The translations under genes and the position numbers were made by a program. Source: Cellulomonas sp. (GTDB taxonomy: Bacteria; Actinomycetota; Actinomycetes; Actinomycetales; Cellulomonadaceae). From it: a stretch of 64,000 bases of DNA. The notes under the pieces are model-generated. The model had not been told where the DNA came from and searched no databases. It saw nothing but the letters and a program-made list of their open reading frames with translations. This document shows positions 9,388 to 17,894 of this stretch, one piece after another. Within the stretch, counting starts at the first letter, position 1; every line of letters starts with the position of its first letter. The stretch lies in NCBI RefSeq assembly GCF_015234515.1, contig NZ_JADGMY010000011.1, forward strand, positions 1 to 64,000, written 5' to 3'.

Positions 9388-9480
9388 GCGTCCACGCTAC
9401 CCGTCGTGGAGGCGGCGCACGGCCGGGTCGTCGCGGCGCGGGTGGGCACGGCGCACGACCCGACGGTCTAGCGTGGGCGG
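9388..9480. promoter_or_regulatory. Divergent DUF3515/thiL leaderless promoters
   Basis: The same hexamer, TAGCGT, occurs on each strand: minus at 9399-9394, six bases before the DUF3515 GTG, and plus at 9469-9474, six bases before the thiL GTG. No ribosome-binding site precedes either start. Confidence 0.6.
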
Positions 9481-10467
9481 GTGCCTGCCGAGAGCCCCGT
9501 CGTCGCCGATCTCTCCGAGCAGGACCTGCTCGACCGCATCTTCCCCCACCTGCCTGTGGGGTCCCGCACCCTCGTGCCGCCCGGTGACGACGCGGCCGTG
9601 GTGGTCGCGCCCGACGGCAGGTACGTGGTGACCTGCGACGTGCTGGTCGAGGACGTGCACTTCCGCCGCCGGTGGTCCAGCGGCGAGGACGTCGGGCGCC
9701 GTGCCGCCGCGCAGAACCTCGCGGACGTCGCCGCGATGGGAGCCCGGCCGGTGGCGCTGGTCGTCGGGCTCGTCGTGCCGGGTGGGACGCCGGTGGCGTG
9801 GGTCGAGGGGCTCGCGCGCGGGCTGGGCGACGCCTGCCGGCCGCTGGACGTCGGGGTCGTCGGGGGAGACCTGTCGGCGGGTCCGGCGATCGTCGTGTCG
9901 GTCACCGCGCACGGCGACCTCGAGGGGCGCCCACCGGTGCTGCGCAGCGGCGCGCGCGCCGGTGACGTGGTGGCGCACGCCGGCCGACGCGGCTGGTCGG
10001 CAGCCGGTCTCGCGCTGCTGAGCGCGGGGCTGCCCGAGCCGGACGCTGGTCTGACCGCCGCCTACCGGGCACCGGCACCACCCCTGGACGCGGGCCCGGC
10101 CGCGGCTCGCGCCGGGGCGACGGCGATGCTCGACGTCTCCGACGGCCTGCTGCGCGACGCCTCCCGGATCGCGCGCGCCAGCGGTGTGACCCTCCGCCTC
10201 GAGGATCCCCTCTCGGCGTTCGCCGAGGACGCCGCGCGACTCGCCGCCGCTGCCGACGTGCTGGGCGCGGACCTCACGCAGTGGCTCCTCACGGGCGGCG
10301 AGGACCACGGGCTGCTCGCGACGTTCCCCCCGGACGTGCCGCTCCCGGAGCCTTTCCGCGCGATCGGGGTGGTGTCGAGCCGCGGGGCGGACGTCGTGCT
10401 CGTCGGCGGTGAGCCGCCGCGAGCGGTCACGCCGGGCTGGGACCACTTCGGCGACCCGGGCGCCTGA
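9481..10467 (+). CDS. thiL: Thiamine-monophosphate kinase
   Basis: This 328-aa kinase of the AIR-synthase superfamily phosphorylates thiamine monophosphate to the active pyrophosphate cofactor. PPGDDAAVV near residue 35 is the ATP/Mg loop, AAQNLADVAAMGARP is the ThiL family signature, and DVSDGLLRDASR is the second metal block. GTG 9481 has a TAGCGT -10 six bases upstream. No other thiamine gene is visible in the window, so this is the housekeeping cofactor step. Confidence 0.94.
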   Translation: MPAESPVVADLSEQDLLDRIFPHLPVGSRTLVPPGDDAAVVVAPDGRYVVTCDVLVEDVHFRRRWSSGEDVGRRAAAQNLADVAAMGARPVALVVGLVVPGGTPVAWVEGLARGLGDACRPLDVGVVGGDLSAGPAIVVSVTAHGDLEGRPPVLRSGARAGDVVAHAGRRGWSAAGLALLSAGLPEPDAGLTAAYRAPAPPLDAGPAAARAGATAMLDVSDGLLRDASRIARASGVTLRLEDPLSAFAEDAARLAAAADVLGADLTQWLLTGGEDHGLLATFPPDVPLPEPFRAIGVVSSRGADVVLVGGEPPRAVTPGWDHFGDPGA

Positions 10468-10492
10468 GCGGGGAGAGGTCGGGCCGCGGCCG

Positions 10493-11017
10493 TCAGCCCC
10501 TGCGGTACCGCACCTCGAGGAGCTCGGCGCCGCCGACGGTCTCGAGGCGCTCGACGCCGTCGGGGGAGAACCCGTGGCGGCGGTAGAAGTGGCGGGCGCG
10601 GGAGTTGTCGGCCAGGACCCACAGCGACATCGGCGTCCGCTCGCCGACCTCGGCCAGGACCGTCCGGATCAGGTCGCGGGCGACACCGTGACCCCACGTG
10701 CCCGGGTCGAGGTAGATGGCGTAGATCTCACGCTCGCCGCGCCGTGCGTCCTCGTCACGGCTCGGCCCGTACGACGCGAACCCGAGGACCCGGCCGTCGG
10801 CCTCGGCGACGTAGGTGCGCACGTGCTTGTCGGGTCCCTGGGCGAGGTGCTCCGTCCAGCCCTCGACCCGGGACGCAGGCTCGAGCGAGCGCAGGTGGTC
10901 GTCGGGGACGATGCCCGCGTACGCCTCCTGCCACGACCGGACGTGCACGCCCGCGATGTCGGCAGCGTCGCGCGTCGTCGCGGGGCGGATGGTGACCTCG
11001 TCGATGTGCTCGACCAT
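10493..11017 (-). CDS. GNAT family N-acetyltransferase
   Basis: This 174-aa single-domain GNAT protein has the acetyl-CoA motif region IYLDPGTWGHGVARDLI (motif A, with GxG replaced by a GHG turn) and the C-terminal NSRARHFYRRHGF motif B. The N-terminus TIRPATTRDAADIAGVHVRSWQEAY resembles GNATs near small-molecule or ribosomal-protein modifiers. It follows rpmB on the same strand but is separated from it by a strong hairpin, so it is probably its own unit. A -10-like CAGGGT lies 7 nt before ATG 11017. Substrate unknown. Confidence 0.85.
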   Translation of the reverse strand: MVEHIDEVTIRPATTRDAADIAGVHVRSWQEAYAGIVPDDHLRSLEPASRVEGWTEHLAQGPDKHVRTYVAEADGRVLGFASYGPSRDEDARRGEREIYAIYLDPGTWGHGVARDLIRTVLAEVGERTPMSLWVLADNSRARHFYRRHGFSPDGVERLETVGGAELLEVRYRRG

Positions 11018-11051
11018 GGCGACCACCCTGCCACAGGTGCTCGGCAGCACG

Positions 11052-11081
11052 AAGGCCCACGAGCAGTTGCTCGTGGGCCTT
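11052..11081 (-). terminator. rpmB terminator
   Basis: A near-perfect 14-bp palindromic stem (11052-11065 with 11068-11081) sits 55 bp past the rpmB stop on its coding strand and before the GNAT gene. The short central bases leave a 4-nt loop in practice. Confidence 0.75.
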
Positions 11082-11136
11082 CGGCGTGTCGGGCGTGCGT
11101 CGCGTCGGGTCACCCCGACGCGATGGTGCGGTGCGG

Positions 11137-11328
11137 TCAGACCGCGCGCTGCACCTTGCCGGCCTTGAGGCACGACGTGCACACGTTGAGGCGCTTCGGG
11201 GTGCCGGCGACGACCACCCGCACACGCTGGATGTTCGGGTTCCAACGCCGCTTCGTACGCACGTGGGAGTGCGAGATGCTGTGCCCGAAGCTCGGGCGCT
11301 TGGCGCAGACGTCGCAGTTGGCAGCCAC
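11137..11328 (-). CDS. rpmB: 50S ribosomal protein L28, zinc (CxxC) form
   Basis: This 63-aa ribosomal protein has two Cys pairs, CDVC near the N-terminus and CTSC near the C-terminus, marking the zinc-binding version of L28. The block SFGHSISHSHVRTKRRWNPN is diagnostic. The GTG at 11328 follows an AGGAGA Shine-Dalgarno; the long in-frame extension to 11676 runs into repeat DNA and is not coding. Actinobacteria often carry a second, Cys-free, Zur-regulated L28, which is not in this window. Confidence 0.96.
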   Translation of the reverse strand: MAANCDVCAKRPSFGHSISHSHVRTKRRWNPNIQRVRVVVAGTPKRLNVCTSCLKAGKVQRAV

Positions 11329-11491
11329 GGTCTTCTCCTGGTTCTGTCCTGTCGCGGGCCGACGGGCGGCCCGGGGGGTCGTGCACGTGTCCCGCGCTCC
11401 TGCGCGTCGACCCGGCCCGAGGGCCAGGACCGCACGACGGTGCGTCGGAAGGGTCTGTGGGGGTGCCGGACGGTGTCCGGGCAACCGGGCA

Positions 11492-11521
11492 AGACTAGCC
11501 CATCGTCGGGGCAGCACCCAA
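11492..11521 (-). promoter_or_regulatory. Probable rpmB promoter
   Basis: On the minus strand TTGGGT (11521-11516) and TAGTCT (11497-11492) are separated by 18 bp, a sigma-70-like arrangement. The predicted start near 11485 gives a leader of roughly 155 nt before rpmB. Confidence 0.5.
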
Positions 11522-11567
11522 ATGTGGGCGGCGTGCGGCACAGTGGGCGCCGACGGTCCCGCGGGCT

Positions 11568-11696
11568 GTGGTCGACACCGTCGGTCGTCGATTCCGTCGG
11601 TCACAGGTTCCGTCGGTCGTCGATCCCGTCGTTCGTCGATCCCGTCGTTGCGTCGATACCGTCGTTCGTCGACCACCGCGGTCGTCGACCCACCGG
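11568..11696. repeat. Eight-unit 16-bp direct repeat array
   Basis: Eight tandem units of 16 bp (the sixth is 17 bp) start at 11568, 11584, 11600, 11616, 11632, 11648, 11665 and 11681. The consensus is close to GTCGTCGATCCCGTCG; unit 3 is the most diverged at its 5' half. Each unit carries a GTCGAY core. The array fills the space between the rpmB promoter and the DAK2-recG genes. A long frame reads through it, but the real DAK2 start lies downstream with a good ribosome site. It could be a multi-site operator, a nucleoid-protein or iteron-like array, or a neutral minisatellite. Confidence 0.85.
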
Positions 11697-11756
11697 CGGA
11701 CGCCGCAGCACGTCACCCGCGCCGGACCGGCGCAGCGAGCGGAGAGGGAGGTGCGC

Positions 11757-13241
11757 GTGGAGGTCGCGGCTCGACAGGTCGTGCTCGACGGCGACGCCGT
11801 GCGCGCGTGGGCGGCCGGGGCGCTCACCGCGTGCCGGGCCGCCCGGGAGCTCATCGACGCCGTGAACGTGTTCCCCGTCCCGGACGCGGACACCGGCTCG
11901 AACGTCACGTTGACCGTCGCGGGCGGTGCGGCGGCCGTCGCAGCGGACCGTGGGCTCGACGGACCGACGGAGCTCCTGGAGACGTTCGCCCACGGTGCCG
12001 CCAGGGCCGCGCGCGGCAACTCCGGGATCATCCTGAGCCAGTGGCTCGTCGGCCTGTCGGCGGGCCTCGCGGCGGGGCCGCCGGCGGGCGGGGACGGCAC
12101 GGCGGCTCTCGTCGGCGGCCTCGAGCGGGCCGCCCGTGCCGCACGGGACGCGGTGCCGGACCCCCAGGAGGGGACCGTCCTCACCATCGCCCGGGAGGTC
12201 GCGACGCACGCGCGCCGCGGCATGCGGCACACCGCGGGTTCGCCCGCCGACGTCCTTGCGGCTGCGACCGAGGCGGCCCGCGCCGACCTGGACCGACTCA
12301 GCGCGAGCCACGACGTCCTGCGTGCGGCGCGCGTGGTCGACGCAGGCGCGTGCGCGCTGCTCGTCGTGCTGGACGCGCTCGTGCACACGCTGCGCACCGG
12401 TGGGCTGGCCCTGCAGGAGGCCGACCTCGACCTCGCGTGGCTGCCCCGGGCGGGTCCGGACGTCGTCGCGGGGTGCGCGCCGGCGTCGGGTGGCGCGTAC
12501 GAGGTGATGATGCTGGTCCGTGCCACCTGGCCGGGAGTCGCCGGCCTCGCCGTCGCGCTGCAGGGCGTGGGGGACGCGGTCGCCGTCGTCGACGCCGGGG
12601 GGTCGCGGCACGCGCACGTGCACTGCGACGACCCGGCCGCCGCGATCGGGCTCGTGCCCGAGGCCGCGCGGGAGCAGGTCGTGGTGCGGCGGGTCGACGA
12701 GCCGACCCCGGCCGACCGGGGGCTCGTCGTGCTCACGCCGTCGCCCGGGTTGTCGGCCTGGTACGCGACGTGCGGTGCGGTGACGCTCGTCGGCCCCGAC
12801 CCCGACGTCGAGCAGGTCGCCCGTGCGGCCGTCGACACGCGCGCCGGTCGGGTCGTCGTGGTCGGCGCGGGCGTCGTGCCGGTGGCCGCTGTGCCCGCCG
12901 ATCCGCGCTTCGACCTGCTGGCGACGGCAGGGGACGGCCCGGCGGCCGTCGCGTGCCTCGCCCTCGTCGCGGACCCGCAGGTCACGCCCGAGGCGGGCGG
13001 TGACGCCCTGCGACGTCTGCGCTGCGGCACGCCCGCCTGCGCCGACGAGGTGCCGGGGGTCGTGGCCGCGCTGCTCGCGGACGTGCACGGTGCGCAGGGG
13101 GTCACGCTCGTGCACGGCGTCGACGTCGACGGCGCGACAGCGCGCGCCGCGGCGGACGTCCTGCGTGCGGCGCACCCTCAGCTGGAGGTGGTCGTCGCCG
13201 GCCCGGCCGCCGGCGCCGCGTGGTGGGTGGGGGTCGACTGA
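11757..13241 (+). CDS. DAK2/DegV-linked kinase, FakA (YloV) family
   Basis: This protein of about 494 aa has an N-terminal DhaL/DAK2 domain with the ATP/Mg loop NVFPVPDADTGSN (the usual PDGDTG is PDADTG) and ARGNSGIILSQ, then a C-terminal FakA-type domain. FakA phosphorylates fatty acids bound to FakB so that they enter phospholipids; no fakB is nearby. The start is set by GGAGAGGGAGGTG (11741-11753), five bases before GTG 11757; GTG 11751 is the alternative. It stops 1 bp before recG. The rpmB-fakA-recG order is also found in Firmicutes. Confidence 0.85.
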   Translation: MEVAARQVVLDGDAVRAWAAGALTACRAARELIDAVNVFPVPDADTGSNVTLTVAGGAAAVAADRGLDGPTELLETFAHGAARAARGNSGIILSQWLVGLSAGLAAGPPAGGDGTAALVGGLERAARAARDAVPDPQEGTVLTIAREVATHARRGMRHTAGSPADVLAAATEAARADLDRLSASHDVLRAARVVDAGACALLVVLDALVHTLRTGGLALQEADLDLAWLPRAGPDVVAGCAPASGGAYEVMMLVRATWPGVAGLAVALQGVGDAVAVVDAGGSRHAHVHCDDPAAAIGLVPEAAREQVVVRRVDEPTPADRGLVVLTPSPGLSAWYATCGAVTLVGPDPDVEQVARAAVDTRAGRVVVVGAGVVPVAAVPADPRFDLLATAGDGPAAVACLALVADPQVTPEAGGDALRRLRCGTPACADEVPGVVAALLADVHGAQGVTLVHGVDVDGATARAAADVLRAAHPQLEVVVAGPAAGAAWWVGVD

Positions 13242-13242
13242 C

Positions 13243-15486
13243 GTGCTCGCCTCGGACCCGCTGACCGTCCCCCTGACGCGCATGAACGCCCGCACCGCCA
13301 AGGCGCTGGGCAAGCTCGGCCTCGAGACCTCCGGCGACCTGCTGCGGCACTACCCGCGCAGGTACGCCGAGCCCGGCACGCTCACCGACATGGCGAGCCT
13401 GCGCGTGGGCGAGCACGTGACGGTCGTGGCGGAGGTCGTGCGGACCTCGCTGCGCCCGACGGCGCAGGGGCGCGGCCTCCTGCAGTCGACCATCACCGAC
13501 GGGCACAGCCGCATCGAGCTGACGTTCTTCGCGTCGCACGTCAAGAAGCTGGAGTGGCGCCAGGGGCAGCTGCGCCCGGGGCGGCGCGGGCTGTTCACCG
13601 GCGAGGTGTCGCTCTACCGGGACACGCTGCAGCTCATGCACCCGGAGTGCCGGCTGTTCGGTGCCGACGACGACGCGCACGAGGAGGACGAGGCGCTGGT
13701 CGAGGCCGGGCGGCCGATCCCCGTGTACCCGGCGGTCGCCGGGTTCGAGTCGTGGAAGGTCGCCCAGGCCGTGCGCACGGTGCTCGACCCCCTGCGTGAG
13801 GAGGACGTGCCGGACCCGGTCCCCCCGCACCTGCGGGCGCGTGACGCGCTGCCGACGCTGGTCGAGGCCCTGCGCCTGGTCCACGTGCCGCAGGACGAGG
13901 CGGACTGGCAGCGGGGTCGCGCGCGGCTGCGGTACGAGGAGGCCCTCGTGCTGCAGGCCGAGCTCGCGCGCCGCCGGGCCCGCGTCGCACGCGAGGAGGC
14001 CGTCGCGCGTCCCGCGCGTGCGGGCGGTCTGCTCGAGGCGTTCGACGCCCGGCTGCCGTTCACCCTGACCGCCGGGCAGCGCGCGGTCGGCGAGGAGATC
14101 GCCCGGGAGCTCGCGGCCCCGCGGCCCATGCAGCGCCTGCTGCAGGGGGAGGTCGGCTCGGGCAAGACCGTCGTCGCACTCCGCGCCATGCTGCAGGTCG
14201 TCGACGCCGGCGGGCAGGCGGCGCTGCTCGCGCCCACGGAGGTGCTGGCGGCGCAGCACGCCCGCACCCTGCGGGGGCTGCTGGGCGATCTCGCCGAGGG
14301 CGGGTTCCTCGGGGGCGCTGCACTGGCCACGCGTGTCGCGCTGCTGACGGGCTCACTGCCGACGGCGGCGCGGCGCGGTGCGATGCTCGACGCCGCGAGC
14401 GGGTCCGCCGGCATCGTGGTGGGCACCCACGCGCTGCTGTCGCAGGACGTGCAGTTCGCGGACCTGGGACTGGTGGTCGTCGACGAGCAGCACCGGTTCG
14501 GGGTCGAGCAGCGTGACGCGCTGCGCGCGAAGGCCGGCCGGACGCCCCACACGCTGGTCATGACGGCGACGCCCATCCCGCGGACCGTGGCCATGACGGT
14601 GTTCGGCGACCTCGAGACGTCGGTGCTCAGCGAGGTGCCCGCCGGTCGGCAGGGCATCACCACGCACGTCGTGCCCGCCGACAACCCGCGGTGGACCGAC
14701 CGCACCTGGCAGCGGGTCCGTGAGGAGGTCGACGGTGGCGGGCGCGCCTACGTGGTGTGCCCGCGCATCGACGGCGACGCGGTGGCCGGCGACGCGGCGG
14801 ACGAGGACGGCACGGACCTGGTGCTGGACGCCGGACCGACCGTCGGTGCCCCCGACGTGGGCGCGCGCCGGCCGCTGCGGGCGGTGCTCGACGTGGCCGA
14901 GGAGCTGCGCGCGCGCCAGGACCTCACCGGTGTGGGCGTCGGTGTCCTGCACGGTCGGCTCGCCCCCGAGGAGAAGGACCGGGCGTTCGCGGCGTTCGCG
15001 ACGGGAGAGGCGCCCGTCCTCGTCTCGACGACGGTCGTCGAGGTCGGCGTCGACGTCCCCGACGCCACGGTCATGGTCGTGCTCGACGCCGACAGGTTCG
15101 GGATCTCGCAGCTGCACCAGCTGCGCGGCCGGGTCGGGCGGGGGACCCGCCCGGGCCTGTGCCTGCTGGTCAGCGCGGCGCAGCCGGGGACGGACGCCCA
15201 CACACGTCTCGAGACGCTCGCGGCGACGACGGACGGCTTCGAGCTCGCCGCGCTCGACCTGGAGCTCCGGCACGAGGGCGACGTGCTGGGCGCCGCCCAG
15301 CACGGGCGCGGCAGCTCGCTGCGGCTGCTGCGGGTCACCCGGGACGCCGACGTCATCGCGCGTGCCCGCACCGACGCACGCGCCCTCGTCGAGCAGGACG
15401 GTGACCTCGAGGCGTGGCCCGCGCTGCGTGCCGCCATCGAGGCGTCGCTCGCGGGGGAGCGGGAGGAGTTCCTCGACCGGGCGTGA
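13243..15486 (+). CDS. recG: ATP-dependent DNA helicase RecG
   Basis: This 747-aa branch-migration helicase remodels stalled forks and Holliday junctions. It shows an N-terminal wedge/OB domain, Walker A GEVGSGKT, the DEQH-type Walker B VVVDEQHRFGVEQR, the TATPIPRT motif III, and the C-terminal QLHQLRGRVGRG motif VI. GTG 13243 lies 1 bp after the DAK2 stop and gives an N-terminus (PLTRMNARTAKALGKLGL) of normal length. An insert of about 30 acidic residues follows the helicase core at CPRIDGDA, as in other actinobacterial RecG proteins. Confidence 0.96.
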   Translation: MLASDPLTVPLTRMNARTAKALGKLGLETSGDLLRHYPRRYAEPGTLTDMASLRVGEHVTVVAEVVRTSLRPTAQGRGLLQSTITDGHSRIELTFFASHVKKLEWRQGQLRPGRRGLFTGEVSLYRDTLQLMHPECRLFGADDDAHEEDEALVEAGRPIPVYPAVAGFESWKVAQAVRTVLDPLREEDVPDPVPPHLRARDALPTLVEALRLVHVPQDEADWQRGRARLRYEEALVLQAELARRRARVAREEAVARPARAGGLLEAFDARLPFTLTAGQRAVGEEIARELAAPRPMQRLLQGEVGSGKTVVALRAMLQVVDAGGQAALLAPTEVLAAQHARTLRGLLGDLAEGGFLGGAALATRVALLTGSLPTAARRGAMLDAASGSAGIVVGTHALLSQDVQFADLGLVVVDEQHRFGVEQRDALRAKAGRTPHTLVMTATPIPRTVAMTVFGDLETSVLSEVPAGRQGITTHVVPADNPRWTDRTWQRVREEVDGGGRAYVVCPRIDGDAVAGDAADEDGTDLVLDAGPTVGAPDVGARRPLRAVLDVAEELRARQDLTGVGVGVLHGRLAPEEKDRAFAAFATGEAPVLVSTTVVEVGVDVPDATVMVVLDADRFGISQLHQLRGRVGRGTRPGLCLLVSAAQPGTDAHTRLETLAATTDGFELAALDLELRHEGDVLGAAQHGRGSSLRLLRVTRDADVIARARTDARALVEQDGDLEAWPALRAAIEASLAGEREEFLDRA

Positions 15487-15564
15487 GCACGTGCGCGCCG
15501 ACTCGGTGTGCAGGCCGGTCGCGGGGCGCCGCACCGCGGGGTCGGCCCACCACCCGACGCTGAC

Positions 15565-15576
15565 TACCCTGGCGGC
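15565..15576 (+). promoter_or_regulatory. -10 element for the ABC-rsmD operon, leaderless start
   Basis: TACCCT (15565-15570) is followed by six bases and the ABC ATPase ATG at 15577. No Shine-Dalgarno is present. Confidence 0.55.
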
Positions 15577-16263
15577 ATGGCTCCCGTGGTGCGTGCTCGT
15601 GACTTGCAGGTCGGCTACGGCACGGCGCCCGTGTGCGGCCCTGTCACCTTCACGCTCGAGGCGGGGGCCGCGGTCGCGCTCGTCGGCGCCAACGGGTCCG
15701 GCAAGTCCACGGTCCTCAAGACCGTCCTCGGGCTGCTCGAGCCGCTCGGCGGGGACGTCCAGGTGCTCGGCCGCCCCGTCGACGAGCGTGAGACGTCGTT
15801 CCGGCGCGAGGTGTCCAGCGTGCTCGACGACGACGCGTACTTCCCCGCCCTGACGGTGTCCGAGCACCTGTACCTCACCGCCCGGGGCCACGGCGTGCTC
15901 GGAGCGCAGACCGAGGTCGCAGCGCTCCTCGAGGAGTTCGGCCTCGCGGACCACGCGCGGGCCACGCCCGTGTCGCTGTCCTCGGGTCAGCGCCGCCGCC
16001 TCCTGCTGGCCGCCGGGTTCGCCCGTCCCCGGTCGTTGCTCGTGCTCGACGAGCCCGAGCAGCGGCTGGACCAGCGCATGCGTGCCCGACTCGCGGATCT
16101 TCTGCGCGCCGAGCGCGACGCCGGCGGCGCCGTGCTCATCGCGACGCACGACCCCGACCTCGTCGCCGCGGTCTGCACGCGGGCCGTGCACGTCGCCGAC
16201 GACGAGTCCCTGCTCCTCGAACCTGCCGACGCGGCCGACCGGATCGCCAGGGTCGCCCTGTGA
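15577..16263 (+). CDS. ABC transporter ATP-binding protein
   Basis: This 228-aa nucleotide-binding subunit has Walker A GANGSGKST (about residues 37-45), signature LSSGQRRRLLLA and Walker B LLVLDEPEQ, with the switch His in IATHDPD. The Q-loop region is SVLDDDAYF. The stop overlaps the GTG of the next gene, a large membrane protein that is its likely permease partner. An export function is likely, since there is no solute-binding protein. The substrate is unknown. Confidence 0.88.
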   Translation: MAPVVRARDLQVGYGTAPVCGPVTFTLEAGAAVALVGANGSGKSTVLKTVLGLLEPLGGDVQVLGRPVDERETSFRREVSSVLDDDAYFPALTVSEHLYLTARGHGVLGAQTEVAALLEEFGLADHARATPVSLSSGQRRRLLLAAGFARPRSLLVLDEPEQRLDQRMRARLADLLRAERDAGGAVLIATHDPDLVAAVCTRAVHVADDESLLLEPADAADRIARVAL

Positions 16264-17894
16264 CCGACGTCGACGCCCTCGCGGACGACCCGGGCGACCT
16301 GCGCGACGATCCTCAGGTCGGCGACTTCGAGCTGGGCGAGGTGCCCTCCGCGCGCGAGATCCGCCGGTTCACGGCCAAGGCCGCGCAGGCCCGCGCCCGC
16401 GTCGGTGCGGGATCGTTGCTGACGGAGCTGTACACCGTGGCGGTGAGCGTCGTGCTGTCGGTGCTCATCGTGCTGGGGATCGTCCAGCAGCTCGGTGACG
16501 GGCTGCCCGACGCACCGCCGACGCTCGAGCCGGGCGGCCTCAGCCTGCCCGTGCTCGTCGCGACGATCCTGCTGGCGGCCGTCGGCGCGCTCCTGTCCAC
16601 CGCCGGACGTCTCGGTCCCGTCGGCGCCGAGGGAGCGCAGGCCGCGTGGTGGTTGCCCCTGCCCGTGGACCGCCGTGGTCTGCTGCGCCCCGCCGCCGCC
16701 CGCGTCCCGCTCGTGGCGGCGCTCGCCGGGGGCGTCGTCGTGGTGGTGCTCGAGGCCGGCCTGCTGGAGCGCGGGGGCGTGGAGCTCGTCCGTGCGGGCG
16801 TGCTGGGCGCGGTGGTCGCCGCCCTCGTCGTCCTCGTGGCGGCCGCCGCGCAGTCCGGTGGAGTGCCGCGGCGCCGGACCGCGCTGGTCGGCGACCTCCT
16901 CCTCGTCGCCGCCCCCGTGCTCGCCGCCCTGGTGGTCCTGAGCGGGCGCACACCCCGCGCCCTGCCGTCGGTGACGTGGGCGGTCGTGGCGGCGGTGGTC
17001 GCCGTCGTGGTCGTGCTGGCCGTGGTCGTGGACCGCCGCCTGGGCGCGCTGCCGGGGCGCACGCTGCGCGAGGGCGGCTCCGCCGCCACCCACGCGGTCG
17101 GCGCCGTCGTGTCGCTCGACTCGCGTGAGCTGGGGCGCGCGCTGTCCGGTGGTGTGGCGGCCGCGTCCCGCCGCCGGACGTCGCGGTTGTCGACCGTCCG
17201 CGGCCCGATGACCGCGCTGGTGACGGCCGACCTGGTCGTCCTGCGCCGGTCGCTGCGGCACGTGGTGCAGATCGTCGTGGCGGCGGGCCTGCCCGTGCTG
17301 GCCACGGTGGTGCCCCAGCTCGCCGGTCCCGTCGGCATCCTGGTGACGGTGCTGCTGGGGGGCTGGATGATGTCGAGCGCGAGCGCCGAGGGTGCGCGGT
17401 GGGCCGAGATGGCGCCCGTGATCGACCGTCTGCTGCCCCTCGGGGACCGCACCGTGCGGCGGCTGCGGATGGTCGTCCCCGGGCTGGTCGCCCTGGTGTG
17501 GTCGGTCGTCGTGTTCTCCGCGGTCGGCCGCTGGGCGGGTGCGACGCAGGACTGGCTCCTGCTGGGGGTCAGCGCAGCCCCGGTGTGGGCTGCTGCCGCG
17601 GTCCGCGCCGCCTACCGGCCGGCCCCACGCTGGGACAAGCCGCTGGTCTCGACGCCCGCGGGCGCGCTGCCCATGGGGGTGCTGCAGGTGATCGCCCGCG
17701 GCCCCGATCTCGTGGCGTTCTGCCTGCTTCCCCTGTGGATCGCGATCGCACTCGGCACGGTGACGACGATCATGGTGACCGGGCAGGTCTGGCTGTCGGT
17801 CATCGCCGTGATGATCGCGTCGTCGACGGCGGAGAAGGGCTGGATGGAGCGCATGCTCGAGGAGCAGGACCAGCGCAAGGCCGGTGCCCCGTGA
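16260..17894 (+). CDS. Large membrane protein paired with the ABC ATPase (DUF6297-like)
   Basis: This 544-aa protein has about ten hydrophobic segments after a charged N-terminus of about 60 residues, with a long polar loop around residues 270-320. It resembles actinobacterial DUF6297 proteins, which sit next to an ABC ATPase; the family name is from memory. The GTGA overlap with the ATPase and the overlap with rsmD downstream imply one operon of three genes. It is probably an ABC-2-like permease of unknown cargo. Confidence 0.65.
   Translation: MTDVDALADDPGDLRDDPQVGDFELGEVPSAREIRRFTAKAAQARARVGAGSLLTELYTVAVSVVLSVLIVLGIVQQLGDGLPDAPPTLEPGGLSLPVLVATILLAAVGALLSTAGRLGPVGAEGAQAAWWLPLPVDRRGLLRPAAARVPLVAALAGGVVVVVLEAGLLERGGVELVRAGVLGAVVAALVVLVAAAAQSGGVPRRRTALVGDLLLVAAPVLAALVVLSGRTPRALPSVTWAVVAAVVAVVVVLAVVVDRRLGALPGRTLREGGSAATHAVGAVVSLDSRELGRALSGGVAAASRRRTSRLSTVRGPMTALVTADLVVLRRSLRHVVQIVVAAGLPVLATVVPQLAGPVGILVTVLLGGWMMSSASAEGARWAEMAPVIDRLLPLGDRTVRRLRMVVPGLVALVWSVVVFSAVGRWAGATQDWLLLGVSAAPVWAAAAVRAAYRPAPRWDKPLVSTPAGALPMGVLQVIARGPDLVAFCLLPLWIAIALGTVTTIMVTGQVWLSVIAVMIASSTAEKGWMERMLEEQDQRKAGAP

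Noticed and set aside
11137-11676. A 179-codon minus-strand frame ending in L28
   Set aside because: The upstream ~116 codons cross the 16-bp repeats and the rpmB promoter. The AGGAGA ribosome site sets the real start at 11328.
11568-11696. CRISPR array
   Set aside because: Units are contiguous without spacers, are only 16 bp long, and no cas gene is present.
11568-11756. N-terminal 60-codon extension of the DAK2 protein
   Set aside because: It is translated repeat DNA. A good GGAGAGGGAGG site places the start at 11757.
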